In this document: positions 1 to 6,351 of the stretch, piece by piece
How the letters are laid out: every line of letters begins with the position of its first letter
Position numbering within the stretch: position 1 is the first letter of the stretch
NCBI GenBank assembly: GCA_029860565.1
Contig: JAOUAY010000019.1
Span: 1-13,725, forward strand
Length of the DNA stretch: 13,725 nt
From: Candidatus Nitrosopumilus sp.
GTDB taxonomy: Archaea > Thermoproteota > Nitrososphaeria > Nitrososphaerales > Nitrosopumilaceae
Direction of reading: 5' to 3'
Notes under the pieces: model-generated
What the model was told of the DNA's origin: nothing
Database searches by the model: none
The model's input: the letters and a program-made list of their open reading frames with translations, nothing else
Position numbers and translations under genes: made by a program

Positions 1-187
1 TATCTCGTCTTAGATTAAGCTGCTTGTAAAACTTGATTCTGTCAGGATCAGGTTCCATTGGTTTAGATGCAGCTGAAGATTGGTCAAGCAAGACATTTCC
101 CTCCAAATCTATTAGACCTTGATGAACGATTTTTGGATCAGCTTTGAAAACCTCTGATGCTAATTGTTCAATTTCTTTGGATCCCAA
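1..187 (-). CDS. N-terminal part of an uncharacterised protein, cut by the left window edge
   Basis: An open frame on the minus strand runs from a TTG at 187-185 to the left edge with no stop, giving 62 codons. It begins MGSKEIEQLASEVFKADPK and continues with charged, protein-like sequence ending in FYKQLNLRRD. An in-frame TAA lies 24 bases upstream of the TTG, so the start cannot be much earlier. A TATA box (207-215) sits about 24 bases upstream of the TTG, which fits a leaderless transcript starting at the initiation codon. The pattern of a short helix followed by 'D-P-K-I-x-x-x-G-x-I-D-x-x-G-x-x-L' reminds me of small Nitrososphaerota-only proteins of the DUF6659 type, but this is from memory and uncertain. 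No function can be given. The gene is divergent from the zinc-protein pair that follows. Confidence 0.6.
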   Translation of the reverse strand, partial: MGSKEIEQLASEVFKADPKIVHQGLIDLEGNVLLDQSSAASKPMEPDPDRIKFYKQLNLRRD

Positions 188-206
188 CAGTCTTAATTGT
201 AGCTGA

Positions 207-215
207 TTTTATAAA
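207..215 (-). promoter_or_regulatory. TATA box for the left-edge gene
   Basis: On the minus strand the sequence reads TTTTTATAAAA and is centred about 24 bases upstream of the TTG at 187. This is the usual archaeal TATA-to-start distance for a leaderless mRNA, and it supports that TTG as the true start. Confidence 0.5.
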
Positions 216-252
216 AACTTAAGTCCATCATTGTTAATCTTGGATCATATCC

Positions 253-282
253 ATTACCATCTATTACCATCTATTACCATTT
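253..282. repeat. Three tandem 10-bp units (ATTACCATCT)
   Basis: Two exact copies of ATTACCATCT are followed by a third with one change (ATTACCATTT). A partial related unit (ATATCCATTA) lies just upstream. The array sits in the 179-base spacer between the divergent left-edge gene and the zinc-protein pair. Nothing else in 216-303 is recognisable. It could be a simple replication-slippage repeat or a set of binding sites. Confidence 0.8.
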
Positions 283-303
283 ATCGGCAAATTGATTTAG
301 TGG

Positions 304-317
304 ATTATATTTTTTAA
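304..317 (+). promoter_or_regulatory. Probable TATA region for the small zinc-protein pair
   Basis: The AT-rich stretch ATTATATTTTTTAA lies about 50-63 bases upstream of the ATG at 367. It would start a transcript near 335-342 with a short 5' leader. That leader contains the ribosome binding site AGGAGGT at 353-359, so this gene is not leaderless, unlike many others in the window. Confidence 0.4.
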
Positions 318-366
318 TAATAACGATATACTGTTTTTGAGGGAAATTTTTAGGAGGTCAGGTTGT

Positions 367-606
367 ATGGGAATCACTTGTAACGGAATTTGTCATAGGT
401 ATAAAGCAAAAAAGCCTACAACTATGGGAAGATATGCTTCAGGGCAGAAGAGATGTAATTCATGTAATGTCTTTCTTCATTGGGATGGACTGTGGTGTCC
501 TTGTTGCAATTACAAACTGAGATTGACTCCTCGTAGCTCAAAATACAAAGAAAAAGTACTAAAGATAAAATCTGAAAAAAAGGAGATTCTTGCCAATGGC
601 ATGTAA
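367..606 (+). CDS. Small cysteine-rich zinc-ribbon protein, copy 1 (79 aa)
   Basis: I chose ATG 367 over the upstream in-frame TTG at 337. A strong ribosome binding site, AGGAGGT (353-359), lies 7 bases before the ATG, and the protein from there aligns residue for residue with the next gene. Visible features are an N-terminal C5-x3-C9-H pair, then a zinc-ribbon-like set: C30-x2-C33, the segment WDGLWCPCC, and C44-x2-C47. A basic, lysine-rich tail follows (residues 55-73). The order 'CxxxCH-(K/R)Y ... YASGQKRCxxC ... WDGxxCPCC ... LR' matches a family of short Nitrososphaerota proteins I remember as hypothetical or zinc-ribbon proteins. The role is unknown; nucleic-acid binding is a guess from the zinc ribbon and basic tail. 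Its stop overlaps the start of its paralogue, so the two are almost certainly co-transcribed and translationally coupled. Confidence 0.82.
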   Translation: MGITCNGICHRYKAKKPTTMGRYASGQKRCNSCNVFLHWDGLWCPCCNYKLRLTPRSSKYKEKVLKIKSEKKEILANGM

Positions 607-796
607 AGGAGTTTGTCATAAATACAGGGCAAAATGTGAACTACGTAAGTACAGGTACGCAAGTGGCCAAAAAAGATGCAATGTATGTGAAATTTTTGTA
701 CAATGGGATGGTCATTCATGTCCTTGTTGTGGAATGTTATTAAGAACTAGACCTAAATCAGTTAAAGCAAAAATTTATGCAAAAAATAGGAGATGA
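596..796 (+). CDS. Small cysteine-rich zinc-ribbon protein, copy 2 (66 aa)
   Basis: This is a paralogue of the preceding gene: MACKGVCHKYRAK aligns with MGITCNGICHRYKAK, YASGQKRCNVC with YASGQKRCNSC, and WDGHSCPCCGMLLR with WDGLWCPCCNYKLR. Putative zinc ligands are C3 and C7, then C28-x2-C31 and C42-x2-C45; an extra C14 is specific to this copy. I chose ATG 596, 10 bases after AGGAG (581-585), over TTG 590, because 596 aligns the N-termini. The start overlaps the end of copy 1 by 11 bases. This copy lacks the longer lysine-rich tail of copy 1. It probably arose by tandem duplication followed by divergence. Function is unknown; a zinc-dependent nucleic-acid or protein interaction is a family-level guess. 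Confidence 0.82.
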   Translation: MACKGVCHKYRAKCELRKYRYASGQKRCNVCEIFVQWDGHSCPCCGMLLRTRPKSVKAKIYAKNRR

Positions 797-872
797 ATCA
801 TGGAGCCCCAAACTAATTCTACAAATCGCCCTACCAATGCCTTGATTTGAGACTAAAACTGTAAGGGCCCTG

Positions 873-915
873 AACTAATTTGACTAGTCATCTCAAGGTC
901 CTTTGGAAATTAGTT
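873..915. repeat. Inverted repeat, module 1 (AACTAATTT / AAATTAGTT)
   Basis: A 9-bp perfect inverted repeat, AACTAATTT (873-881) and AAATTAGTT (907-915), encloses a 25-base loop. The loop itself starts in the palindrome TGACTAGTCA (881-890). Directly after the right arm comes a second TTTAGTTC (914-921), so the GAACTAA at 872-878 can pair in two registers. Confidence 0.65.
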
Positions 916-941
916 TAGTTCTCTTAAACTCCATTGCGGTG

Positions 942-1007
942 TTGAACTAAAAGTTTGATACTCTTTCACCTAAAATTCTCTAGAGGAGTATCATAGGTTT
1001 AGTTCAA
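942..1007. repeat. Long imperfect inverted repeat, module 2 (22-nt arms)
   Basis: The left arm (942-963) reads TTGAACTAAA, then AGTT, then TGATACTC. The right arm (986-1007) reads GAGTATCA, TAGG, TTTAGTTCAA. The outer 10 bp and inner 8 bp pair perfectly around a 4-by-4 internal mismatch, leaving a 22-base loop. A stem with this spacing in a gene-free stretch suggests a structured RNA, a terminator-like element for the flanking convergent genes, or a small non-autonomous mobile element. No poly-T follows directly. Confidence 0.75.
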
Positions 1008-1156
1008 TGTCCTAACAGATCCAAAATATTTAGAGGAATAAGATCAATTATTCGTCAGTATTTTTTAGATTCTTCAAGTTTAGCGCCTTAGAAACTTGGG
1101 ACTTTCTTGCGGGATAGCATGAATAGTTGTAATCCACCTATCCAGATATGATTGAA

Positions 1157-1594
1157 TTATTTGAGTTTTTTGTGATTATCTTTAACTTCATCATGCAAGT
1201 CTTTAACCATAGATATCAGTAGTTCAACTTCGTGTTTTTCTAAATTTTCAATCTCGTTTATTTTTTTAATGATTAGGGACTTTGTAGAATATTCTAGCGT
1301 TTCTTGTTTTTTTAATCTAGAACCAACAAGTCGAGCTCCTAATACGGAGATAAAAGTACCAATTATTGAAATACCTACAAACATCAGTACAATTCCCATC
1401 AATCTTCCAGCTTCGGTGACTGGAACAACATCTCCATAACCTACAGTTGTTACCGTAGCAGACACCCACCAAAATGCATCTATCAGATTCGTAATCTGAG
1501 CCTCTTCGTGAGTAGATTCAATCAAATAAATCCCGATACCACTACTGCCGATTACCAATATTGAAATTATTAACAAATAGATAAGAAGTTTCAA
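1157..1594 (-). CDS. Two-helix potassium channel subunit (Ion_trans_2 type)
   Basis: This protein should form a tetrameric K+-selective pore in the cytoplasmic membrane. A first membrane helix (about residues 3-25) is followed by a pore helix and the selectivity filter TVGYGD (residues 50-55), preceded by FWWVSATVT. A second helix follows (about 66-90, GIVLMFVGISIIGTFISVLG). The remaining 55 residues are charged and helical with a heptad-like pattern (KINEIENLEKHEVELLISMV), probably a cytoplasmic tetramerising coiled coil. There is no RCK/TrkA ligand domain, so gating is not predictable. At 145 aa it is the size of KcsA-like minimal channels. The only usable start is TTG 1594; an in-frame TAG lies nine codons upstream and there is no ATG between. 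The upstream neighbour on the same strand is a CBS-domain protein, 133 bases away. Confidence 0.88.
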   Translation of the reverse strand: MKLLIYLLIISILVIGSSGIGIYLIESTHEEAQITNLIDAFWWVSATVTTVGYGDVVPVTEAGRLMGIVLMFVGISIIGTFISVLGARLVGSRLKKQETLEYSTKSLIIKKINEIENLEKHEVELLISMVKDLHDEVKDNHKKLK

Positions 1595-1727
1595 CAGAAA
1601 TAATTGAAAGACAAGATACTAAAAACCAAATTAAGATTTTCAAGTTAGATAATATACTAATATTTTTTAATGAATACTCATTCAAACTAGACCAGACTAA
1701 ATAGTCCGAGGATATCTAAAATCACAA

Positions 1728-2531
1728 TTACTTTATTTCCTTCCAATGAGATACATGTGAAAACTCCAAACTCTTTTGATATGCATTAATCAAATCAACT
1801 GCAGTAATGATTCCAATCAGATCTTTATCATATGTGATTCCAAGTCTTTTGATGTCGTTTGCTGCCATGATGCGTGCAATACCTTTTGCATTCACACTGT
1901 ATTCTGATTTTATCAGTGGCCAAGAAGAATACATGCCAATTTTTTCATTTAAGGAAACATTTTCTTTTAGACAATACAGAACGTCTCTTTCAGTAAATAT
2001 TCCATAATATACAAAATCACTAACAATTACGCTTCCTACGCCCTTATCAAGCATAATTTTTGCTGCTTCTTTGATTGATACTTTTGAGTTGCATATTGCC
2101 AAATTTTTACTTATGAATGACCTTATTGGAGGATCATCATCAGTTTTTTGAAAAGCCCGTAGCATATCAGTAGCAGTAATTATTCCCACTAACTTTTTAG
2201 ATTCAGCAAAAATCAAAAGCCGTGAATTTTTTGCAGTCATAATTTTTGAAGCATCAAAAACAGAAATTCCAGGATCAACTTCTTCATAGGGTTGCTTTCC
2301 GATCTCTCTGATTGGTGTTTTTGGATCTGCATCTTTTGATACTATGTGTTTTAAAATTTCTCTTTCAGTAAAAATCCCGATTGTTTTTTCTTTTTCTGTA
2401 ATTATGACATTTGCAAATCCTCTTTCTGCCATAAAATCTACTATAGTTTTGAAAGATATGTTGGATTCTACTGAAATCGGATATGCAGTCATAAACTGAG
2501 AAACTGGGAGATCCTTTATTTTTAAAAACAT
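1728..2531 (-). CDS. Four-CBS-domain protein (two Bateman modules)
   Basis: The 267 residues consist almost entirely of four CBS repeats. They are recognisable by the recurring end motif (T-E/A-x-D/E-x-L): TEREILKHIV (repeat 1), TATDMLRAFQ (repeat 2), TERDVLYCLK (repeat 3) and TAVDLINAYQ (repeat 4). Each is preceded by a hydrophobic strand of the V-x-G-I-I/F-T type. Two CBS pairs form two Bateman modules, which in other proteins bind adenosine nucleotides such as AMP, ATP or S-adenosylmethionine and regulate a partner. No catalytic or DNA-binding domain is attached, so it would act as a stand-alone soluble sensor. The partner is unknown; the neighbouring channel gene is a candidate but this is only inferred from position. 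ATG 2531 is the natural start, just upstream of the first CBS repeat. It is divergent from the symporter gene. Confidence 0.9.
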   Translation of the reverse strand: MFLKIKDLPVSQFMTAYPISVESNISFKTIVDFMAERGFANVIITEKEKTIGIFTEREILKHIVSKDADPKTPIREIGKQPYEEVDPGISVFDASKIMTAKNSRLLIFAESKKLVGIITATDMLRAFQKTDDDPPIRSFISKNLAICNSKVSIKEAAKIMLDKGVGSVIVSDFVYYGIFTERDVLYCLKENVSLNEKIGMYSSWPLIKSEYSVNAKGIARIMAANDIKRLGITYDKDLIGIITAVDLINAYQKSLEFSHVSHWKEIK

Positions 2532-2650
2532 AGGTTAACCATCAATACCACTTATTTCACTCAAGTATTCAAGAATCAATTCTGAGAATCAGTTTAGAGA
2601 ATTTCACTGGTTGTAATATAGAAGAAATAAGAAAAGATCATGAAAATGCA

Positions 2651-3973
2651 TTGGTAGTAAAGTCATTTAAGTTTCACACTCCTCAAATCACATATCTAAT
2701 TAGGAAAAAATTATGGGCACAAGTTCTCTTTGCATTGTTTTTAGGATTGGTCTTTGGGGTGTTTTTAGGTCCAGAGGTAGAAATTGTTGAAAAAGAAACT
2801 GCAGAAATTATCACTGATTGGTTATCAATTCCCGCCAACCTGTTTCTAAAGATTATTCAAATGATCATCATACCATTAATTTTTGCATCAATAATCAGAG
2901 GAATCACATCATCAGGTAGTTTAGAACAACTTCAAAAACTGGGTTTGGGTGCGGCCATGTACTTTGTTGTAACAACCATAATTGCATTAACTATTGGAAT
3001 CCTTCTTGTTTCAGTCATTGCACCTGGAAATTTTATTGATAGTTCTTTGATTAGAGAAAGTTTTGGAATTGAAGATGCCGAACCTGTTGAAAGTGCAGAA
3101 TTTAGCATTCAGGATATTCCACAGAGCATAGTAGGTGTGATACCAAGTAATCCATTGGCGTCATTCATGGCTGGAGAGATGTTAAGCATAATCGTTTTTG
3201 CGTTAATTGTAGGAGTTTCCATGATTTCATTACCAAAACAAAGCTCTCAACCAATTCTTGATTTGCTAGAATCTATACAAAAAATCACTCTGAAGGTGGT
3301 GTCATGGGCAATGCGTTTGGCACCATTCGCAGCCTTTGGTCTAATAGCAGGAATAACATCCAAGATTGGTCTTTCTGCAATGACAGTACTTGGAGCATAC
3401 ATGTTGACTGTAGTGATTGGTCTTTTTGCAATGATATTAGTATATGTCATGATTATCAAATTTTTTACAAAGAGACCACTATTGTCCACATTTACAATGA
3501 TGAAAGATGCACAACTCCTTGCATTCTCAACTTCAAGTTCTGCTGCTGTAATGCCACTATCTGTCAAAACTGCAGAGGAGAAGATGAATGTGAAACCCAA
3601 GGTATCTCAATTCATCATTCCTTTGGGAGCAACAATCAACATGGATGGAACTGCCCTATACCAGATAATAGCTGTATTTTTTCTTGCCCAACTTTTCAGT
3701 ATTGATTTAGGATTTACTACAATACTGCTAATCACATTAACTGCGCTTGCTGCATCCATTGGAGCTCCTTCAGCACCAGGAACAGGAATTATAATACTTT
3801 CAACAATTCTCATTGCAGCAGGCATTCCTCCTGTTGCAGTTGTACTTTTGCTTGGTGTAGATAGAATCCTAGACATGACTAGAACAATGGTCAATGTTAC
3901 AGGTGATCTTACTGCTTGTCTATTCTTTGATAAACGAATAAAAGTAGATGATTCTCCTGGAGAGAAATTATGA
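2651..3973 (+). CDS. Dicarboxylate/amino acid:cation symporter (DAACS, GltPh-like)
   Basis: This is a trimeric elevator-type transporter, probably importing aspartate, glutamate or C4-dicarboxylates with Na+ or H+. At 440 aa it is close to the usual length. Hallmarks are the serine-rich hairpin 1 (STSSSAAVMPLS, residues 293-304), GATINMDGTALYQ in TM7 (326-338, with the Na+-site NMDGT), hairpin 2 (GAPSAPGTGIII, 371-382) and TM8 DRILDMTRTMVNVTGD (404-419). D408, R411, N415 and D419 match the GltPh residues D394, R397, N401 and D405 that coordinate acidic substrate, which favours an acidic amino acid or dicarboxylate. GltPh has an Arg just before its hairpin-1 serines; here that position is Ser. 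The start is TTG 2651, the only in-frame start before the first hydrophobic segment. A shared divergent promoter region with the CBS gene (2532-2650) lies upstream. Confidence 0.92.
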   Translation: MVVKSFKFHTPQITYLIRKKLWAQVLFALFLGLVFGVFLGPEVEIVEKETAEIITDWLSIPANLFLKIIQMIIIPLIFASIIRGITSSGSLEQLQKLGLGAAMYFVVTTIIALTIGILLVSVIAPGNFIDSSLIRESFGIEDAEPVESAEFSIQDIPQSIVGVIPSNPLASFMAGEMLSIIVFALIVGVSMISLPKQSSQPILDLLESIQKITLKVVSWAMRLAPFAAFGLIAGITSKIGLSAMTVLGAYMLTVVIGLFAMILVYVMIIKFFTKRPLLSTFTMMKDAQLLAFSTSSSAAVMPLSVKTAEEKMNVKPKVSQFIIPLGATINMDGTALYQIIAVFFLAQLFSIDLGFTTILLITLTALAASIGAPSAPGTGIIILSTILIAAGIPPVAVVLLLGVDRILDMTRTMVNVTGDLTACLFFDKRIKVDDSPGEKL

Positions 3974-4085
3974 GTATGAATCTAAAAGTCATGTTTTAGA
4001 GATAGATTTTGTAGTCTTTCAAATGGTTTCAGTATTTTGCTGAATACACAATACAGTAATAATCTAATTTGATTTTACAACAATA

Positions 4086-5180
4086 TTGGGAACAAGAGTA
4101 GTTTTCCACATAGATTTCGATTATTTTTATGCTCAATGTGAAGAGACAAGATCACCAGAACTAAAAACAAAACCTGTGTGTGTATGTGTTTTCTCAGATA
4201 GAGGCGGAGATAGTGGTGCCGTTGCAACCGCAAACTATACTGCTAGAAAATATGGAGTGAAATCAGGAATTCCGATTACATTTGCAAAAAAAAGACTTGA
4301 GGAAAGAAAAGATGCAGTTTTCTTGCCAGTGGATTTTGATTTCTATTCTGAAATATCTGAAAAAGCAATGGAGATTATGAAAAATAGTGCAGATGTTTTT
4401 GAATATGTTGGACGAGATGAAGCATATTTGGATGTAACAAAACGAGTTGACGGAAATTTTGAAACAGCAAGTCACTTAGCGCAGCAAATTAAAAATTCCA
4501 TCAGAGACAAGATAAAACTTAGCTGTTCAATAGGAATTTCTCCCAATAAATTAATTTCAAAGATAGCATCTGACTTTCAAAAACCAGATGGCCTTACCGT
4601 TGTATCTCCGGATAAAATTGAAATATTTTTAGAGCAATTAAAAATTAGAACAATACCAGGCATTGGAAAAAAGACTGAAGAAAGATTTTTGGAAATGAAT
4701 TTAGAAACAATTCAAGATTTAAAAAAATTAGACATTTTTACTTTGAATAAAGAGTTTGGTAGAAAAAGTGGAACTTACATCCATAATGCCGTAAGAGGGA
4801 TAGACAATGAACCCGTCAGAGAGCGGGAAGCCAGCGTACAATATAGCAAAATTACAACATTAAAAAAAGATTCAAAAGATTATCAATTTTTGTCTGAAAA
4901 CATCATAGAATTATGCAAAGAAGTCCATAGTATAGTTAAAAAAAATAACCGAATGTTTAAATCAGTTGGAATACATTTTGTTCAATCAGATTTATCAAAT
5001 AAATCAAAATCAAGAATGCTAAGAAATCCAACAAAAAGTATAGAGGAATTACAAAAGAATGCAGACCAACTACTAAAAGAAGCTCTGGAAAATCAAACAA
5101 TCACAATTAGAAGATTAGGAGTAAAAGTTTCCGAACTATCAGAAGTGCAAGGTCAGAGCGACATTACAACTTTTTTTTAG
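4086..5180 (+). CDS. dinB: DNA polymerase IV, Y-family translesion polymerase (Dpo4-like)
   Basis: This error-prone polymerase copies past damaged bases. The protein has 364 aa, near the 352 aa of Sulfolobus Dpo4, and keeps the same order. First comes HIDFDYFYAQCEE, with metal ligands D10 and D12 and probable steric-gate Y15, then VFSDRGGDSGAVATANYTARKYG-type finger sequence. Next are the second catalytic pair D111-E112 (RDEAYLD), the helix-hairpin-helix thumb (IPGIGKKTEERF) and the little-finger domain ending IRRLGVKVSEL. The last residues, QSDITTFF, form a PCNA-interacting (PIP) box, so the enzyme should be recruited to the sliding clamp. The residues before the catalytic Asp are G-R, whereas Dpo4 has S-I. 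The start is TTG 4086, which gives the expected short lead into the first catalytic strand. It converges with the archaeosortase-like gene 12 bases downstream. Confidence 0.95.
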   Translation: MGTRVVFHIDFDYFYAQCEETRSPELKTKPVCVCVFSDRGGDSGAVATANYTARKYGVKSGIPITFAKKRLEERKDAVFLPVDFDFYSEISEKAMEIMKNSADVFEYVGRDEAYLDVTKRVDGNFETASHLAQQIKNSIRDKIKLSCSIGISPNKLISKIASDFQKPDGLTVVSPDKIEIFLEQLKIRTIPGIGKKTEERFLEMNLETIQDLKKLDIFTLNKEFGRKSGTYIHNAVRGIDNEPVREREASVQYSKITTLKKDSKDYQFLSENIIELCKEVHSIVKKNNRMFKSVGIHFVQSDLSNKSKSRMLRNPTKSIEELQKNADQLLKEALENQTITIRRLGVKVSELSEVQGQSDITTFF

Positions 5181-5192
5181 AATGACTTAAAA

Positions 5193-6146
5193 TTATTGTT
5201 CTAATTTTTTAAGTCGCCTAGATTCAATCACAATTACAATCAAAATGAATGCAAACAGCCAGGGCAGGAACATTATCTCACCTGCAATTTTATGATATTC
5301 TTCCCACGCCACAGGATCAGTCGTGACTTTTAGTGCATACCAAGACAATGAGAAAATTCGGATTAAATTAACAGTAACAGTTCCAATAATACCCAAAACA
5401 AAATAAACAGCTTTTCGGTTTCGAGGTATGTTTAGTTTTAACATGAATGCCCCAATCACCAATGAAAAAATAATAATACTATGAACACCAGCTGATGGCC
5501 AAAATACCTGAAGAGCCATGGAACCATGATCACCACGTAAGAACATGACATTATCTCTGGCCACTGCAGTTCCAAGATCAAGCACAGTTACTAACCAGAC
5601 ATTTGCCTGAACAAAATAAGGAACAACATACTGCAATGGTCCCAGTGTATCATAGGGGAAAAATGCATCAAGTGAAAGAATTATCGCAGTTCCTGTTAGA
5701 AAAATTGGTCCGGCAGGAGCAATTCTAATCCACCTCTTTCCAAAGAATATACTCAAAGCAGCAACAACAAATATTGCCATGACAACAAAATCCCACATCC
5801 AAGTCCATGAATAGATTAATTGTACATCAAATAATTCTGCAGATTCAATAATGTATTCTCTTAAACCATATTCCAATGAAGCAAGATATGCAATAGTTAG
5901 AATTGCCATAGGAAGTACAGACAGCAATCGCTTCTTTGAAATGACAATTTTTAGTCCAATTAATTCAGCGACTACAAAGATAAGTGCAAAAAGATAACCC
6001 CCTCTTCCTTCGTTCCAACTCCAAGAGATAGAATCAGGATATGCAACCATTGCAAAAAGAATCGGACTTGCAATAATAAAAATTCCAAAAATTAAATTCC
6101 AATTCTGCATCAAGTTAAATCCAAAAAAGGCAAATAAATATCTCAA
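5193..6146 (-). CDS. Exosortase/archaeosortase-family membrane protein with Ser at the catalytic Cys position
   Basis: This is a polytopic membrane protein (about 8 helices, 317 aa). Its C-terminal half carries the exosortase/archaeosortase pattern: WPSAGVHSI (residues 216-224) where most relatives have C-S/A-G, then NLIRI (260-264, R263) and a late His in YHKIAGE (H285). Family members (EpsH, ArtA) are thought to cut and process C-terminal sorting signals of exported proteins using Cys, Arg and a third polar residue. Here Ser218 stands in the Cys place. I recall a Nitrososphaerota branch paired with PEFG-CTERM signals, but I cannot check that this protein belongs to it. No such signal-bearing target is visible in the window. 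The start is uncertain: TTG 6146 gives 317 aa, and ATG 6110 removes 12 residues and still leaves the first helix intact. It lies downstream of the thiol-oxidoreductase genes on the same strand. Confidence 0.8.
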   Translation of the reverse strand: MRYLFAFFGFNLMQNWNLIFGIFIIASPILFAMVAYPDSISWSWNEGRGGYLFALIFVVAELIGLKIVISKKRLLSVLPMAILTIAYLASLEYGLREYIIESAELFDVQLIYSWTWMWDFVVMAIFVVAALSIFFGKRWIRIAPAGPIFLTGTAIILSLDAFFPYDTLGPLQYVVPYFVQANVWLVTVLDLGTAVARDNVMFLRGDHGSMALQVFWPSAGVHSIIIFSLVIGAFMLKLNIPRNRKAVYFVLGIIGTVTVNLIRIFSLSWYALKVTTDPVAWEEYHKIAGEIMFLPWLFAFILIVIVIESRRLKKLEQ

Positions 6147-6186
6147 CTTTACAGATTTTCAAAATTAACAGATTACAAAAAGGGTT

Positions 6187-6303
6187 TTAAAAAAATTTAA
6201 TACCTATTTCGTCCAATTCAGCAACTTCTAATTTTTTATCATGGGATTTAATTGAAACACACTTGATGGTTGTCTGAATTCTTAAAATTACTATAATTTG
6301 CAT
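6187..6303 (-). CDS. Possible 38-residue protein between the CxC membrane protein and the archaeosortase-like gene
   Basis: ATG 6303 opens a frame that ends at TAA 6189-6187. The translation begins MQIIVILRIQTTIKCVSIKS and ends KLEVAELDEIGIKFF. The hydrophobic-then-charged pattern is strand-strand-helix-like and more protein-like than random AT-rich sequence. It fits between its same-strand neighbours with gaps of 48 and 40 bases. No ribosome binding site is seen; an AT-rich TGAATATTTT lies about 15-25 bases upstream. It could be a real small protein or a chance frame. No function can be suggested. Confidence 0.35.
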   Translation of the reverse strand: MQIIVILRIQTTIKCVSIKSHDKKLEVAELDEIGIKFF

Positions 6304-6351
6304 TACAGGATTGAAAATATTCACCTAATGAATGACTCCAATGTATTAAAG

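Larger units (their letters stand above)
797..1156. other. Gene-free 360-base stretch with two hairpin modules
   Basis: No convincing ORF is present; the longest starts give 16 codons or fewer. The left two-thirds hold two inverted repeats described separately (873-915 and 942-1007), plus a palindrome TGACTAGTCA at 881-890. The right third (1008-1156) holds only short open stretches on the minus strand downstream of the channel gene. One of about 20 codons lacks a start. I cannot assign it. Confidence 0.6.

Noticed and set aside
246..285. Start of a CRISPR array
   Set aside because: The repeat unit is only 10 bp with no spacers, so it is a simple tandem repeat.
422..719. Minus-strand ORFs opposite the small zinc-protein pair
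   Set aside because: The plus-strand frames are paralogous to each other at protein level and have ribosome binding sites; the antisense frames have neither.
800..850. 16-codon ORF starting at ATG 800 directly after the second zinc protein
   Set aside because: Too short, no distinctive composition and no start signal; not supportable.
942..1007. Terminal inverted repeats of a complete insertion sequence
   Set aside because: The arms are only 22 bases apart, and there is no transposase gene or visible target duplication. It can be at most a non-autonomous remnant.
1070..1156. Open stretches of about 20 codons on the minus strand just downstream of the channel gene
   Set aside because: One lacks a start codon and the other starts only nine codons before its stop. 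I could not link them to the channel or to a known element.
3247..3894. Long ORFs in other frames across the symporter gene (117, 133 and 95 codons)
   Set aside because: The symporter frame carries all family motifs. The alternatives are codon-bias shadows with no recognisable domain.
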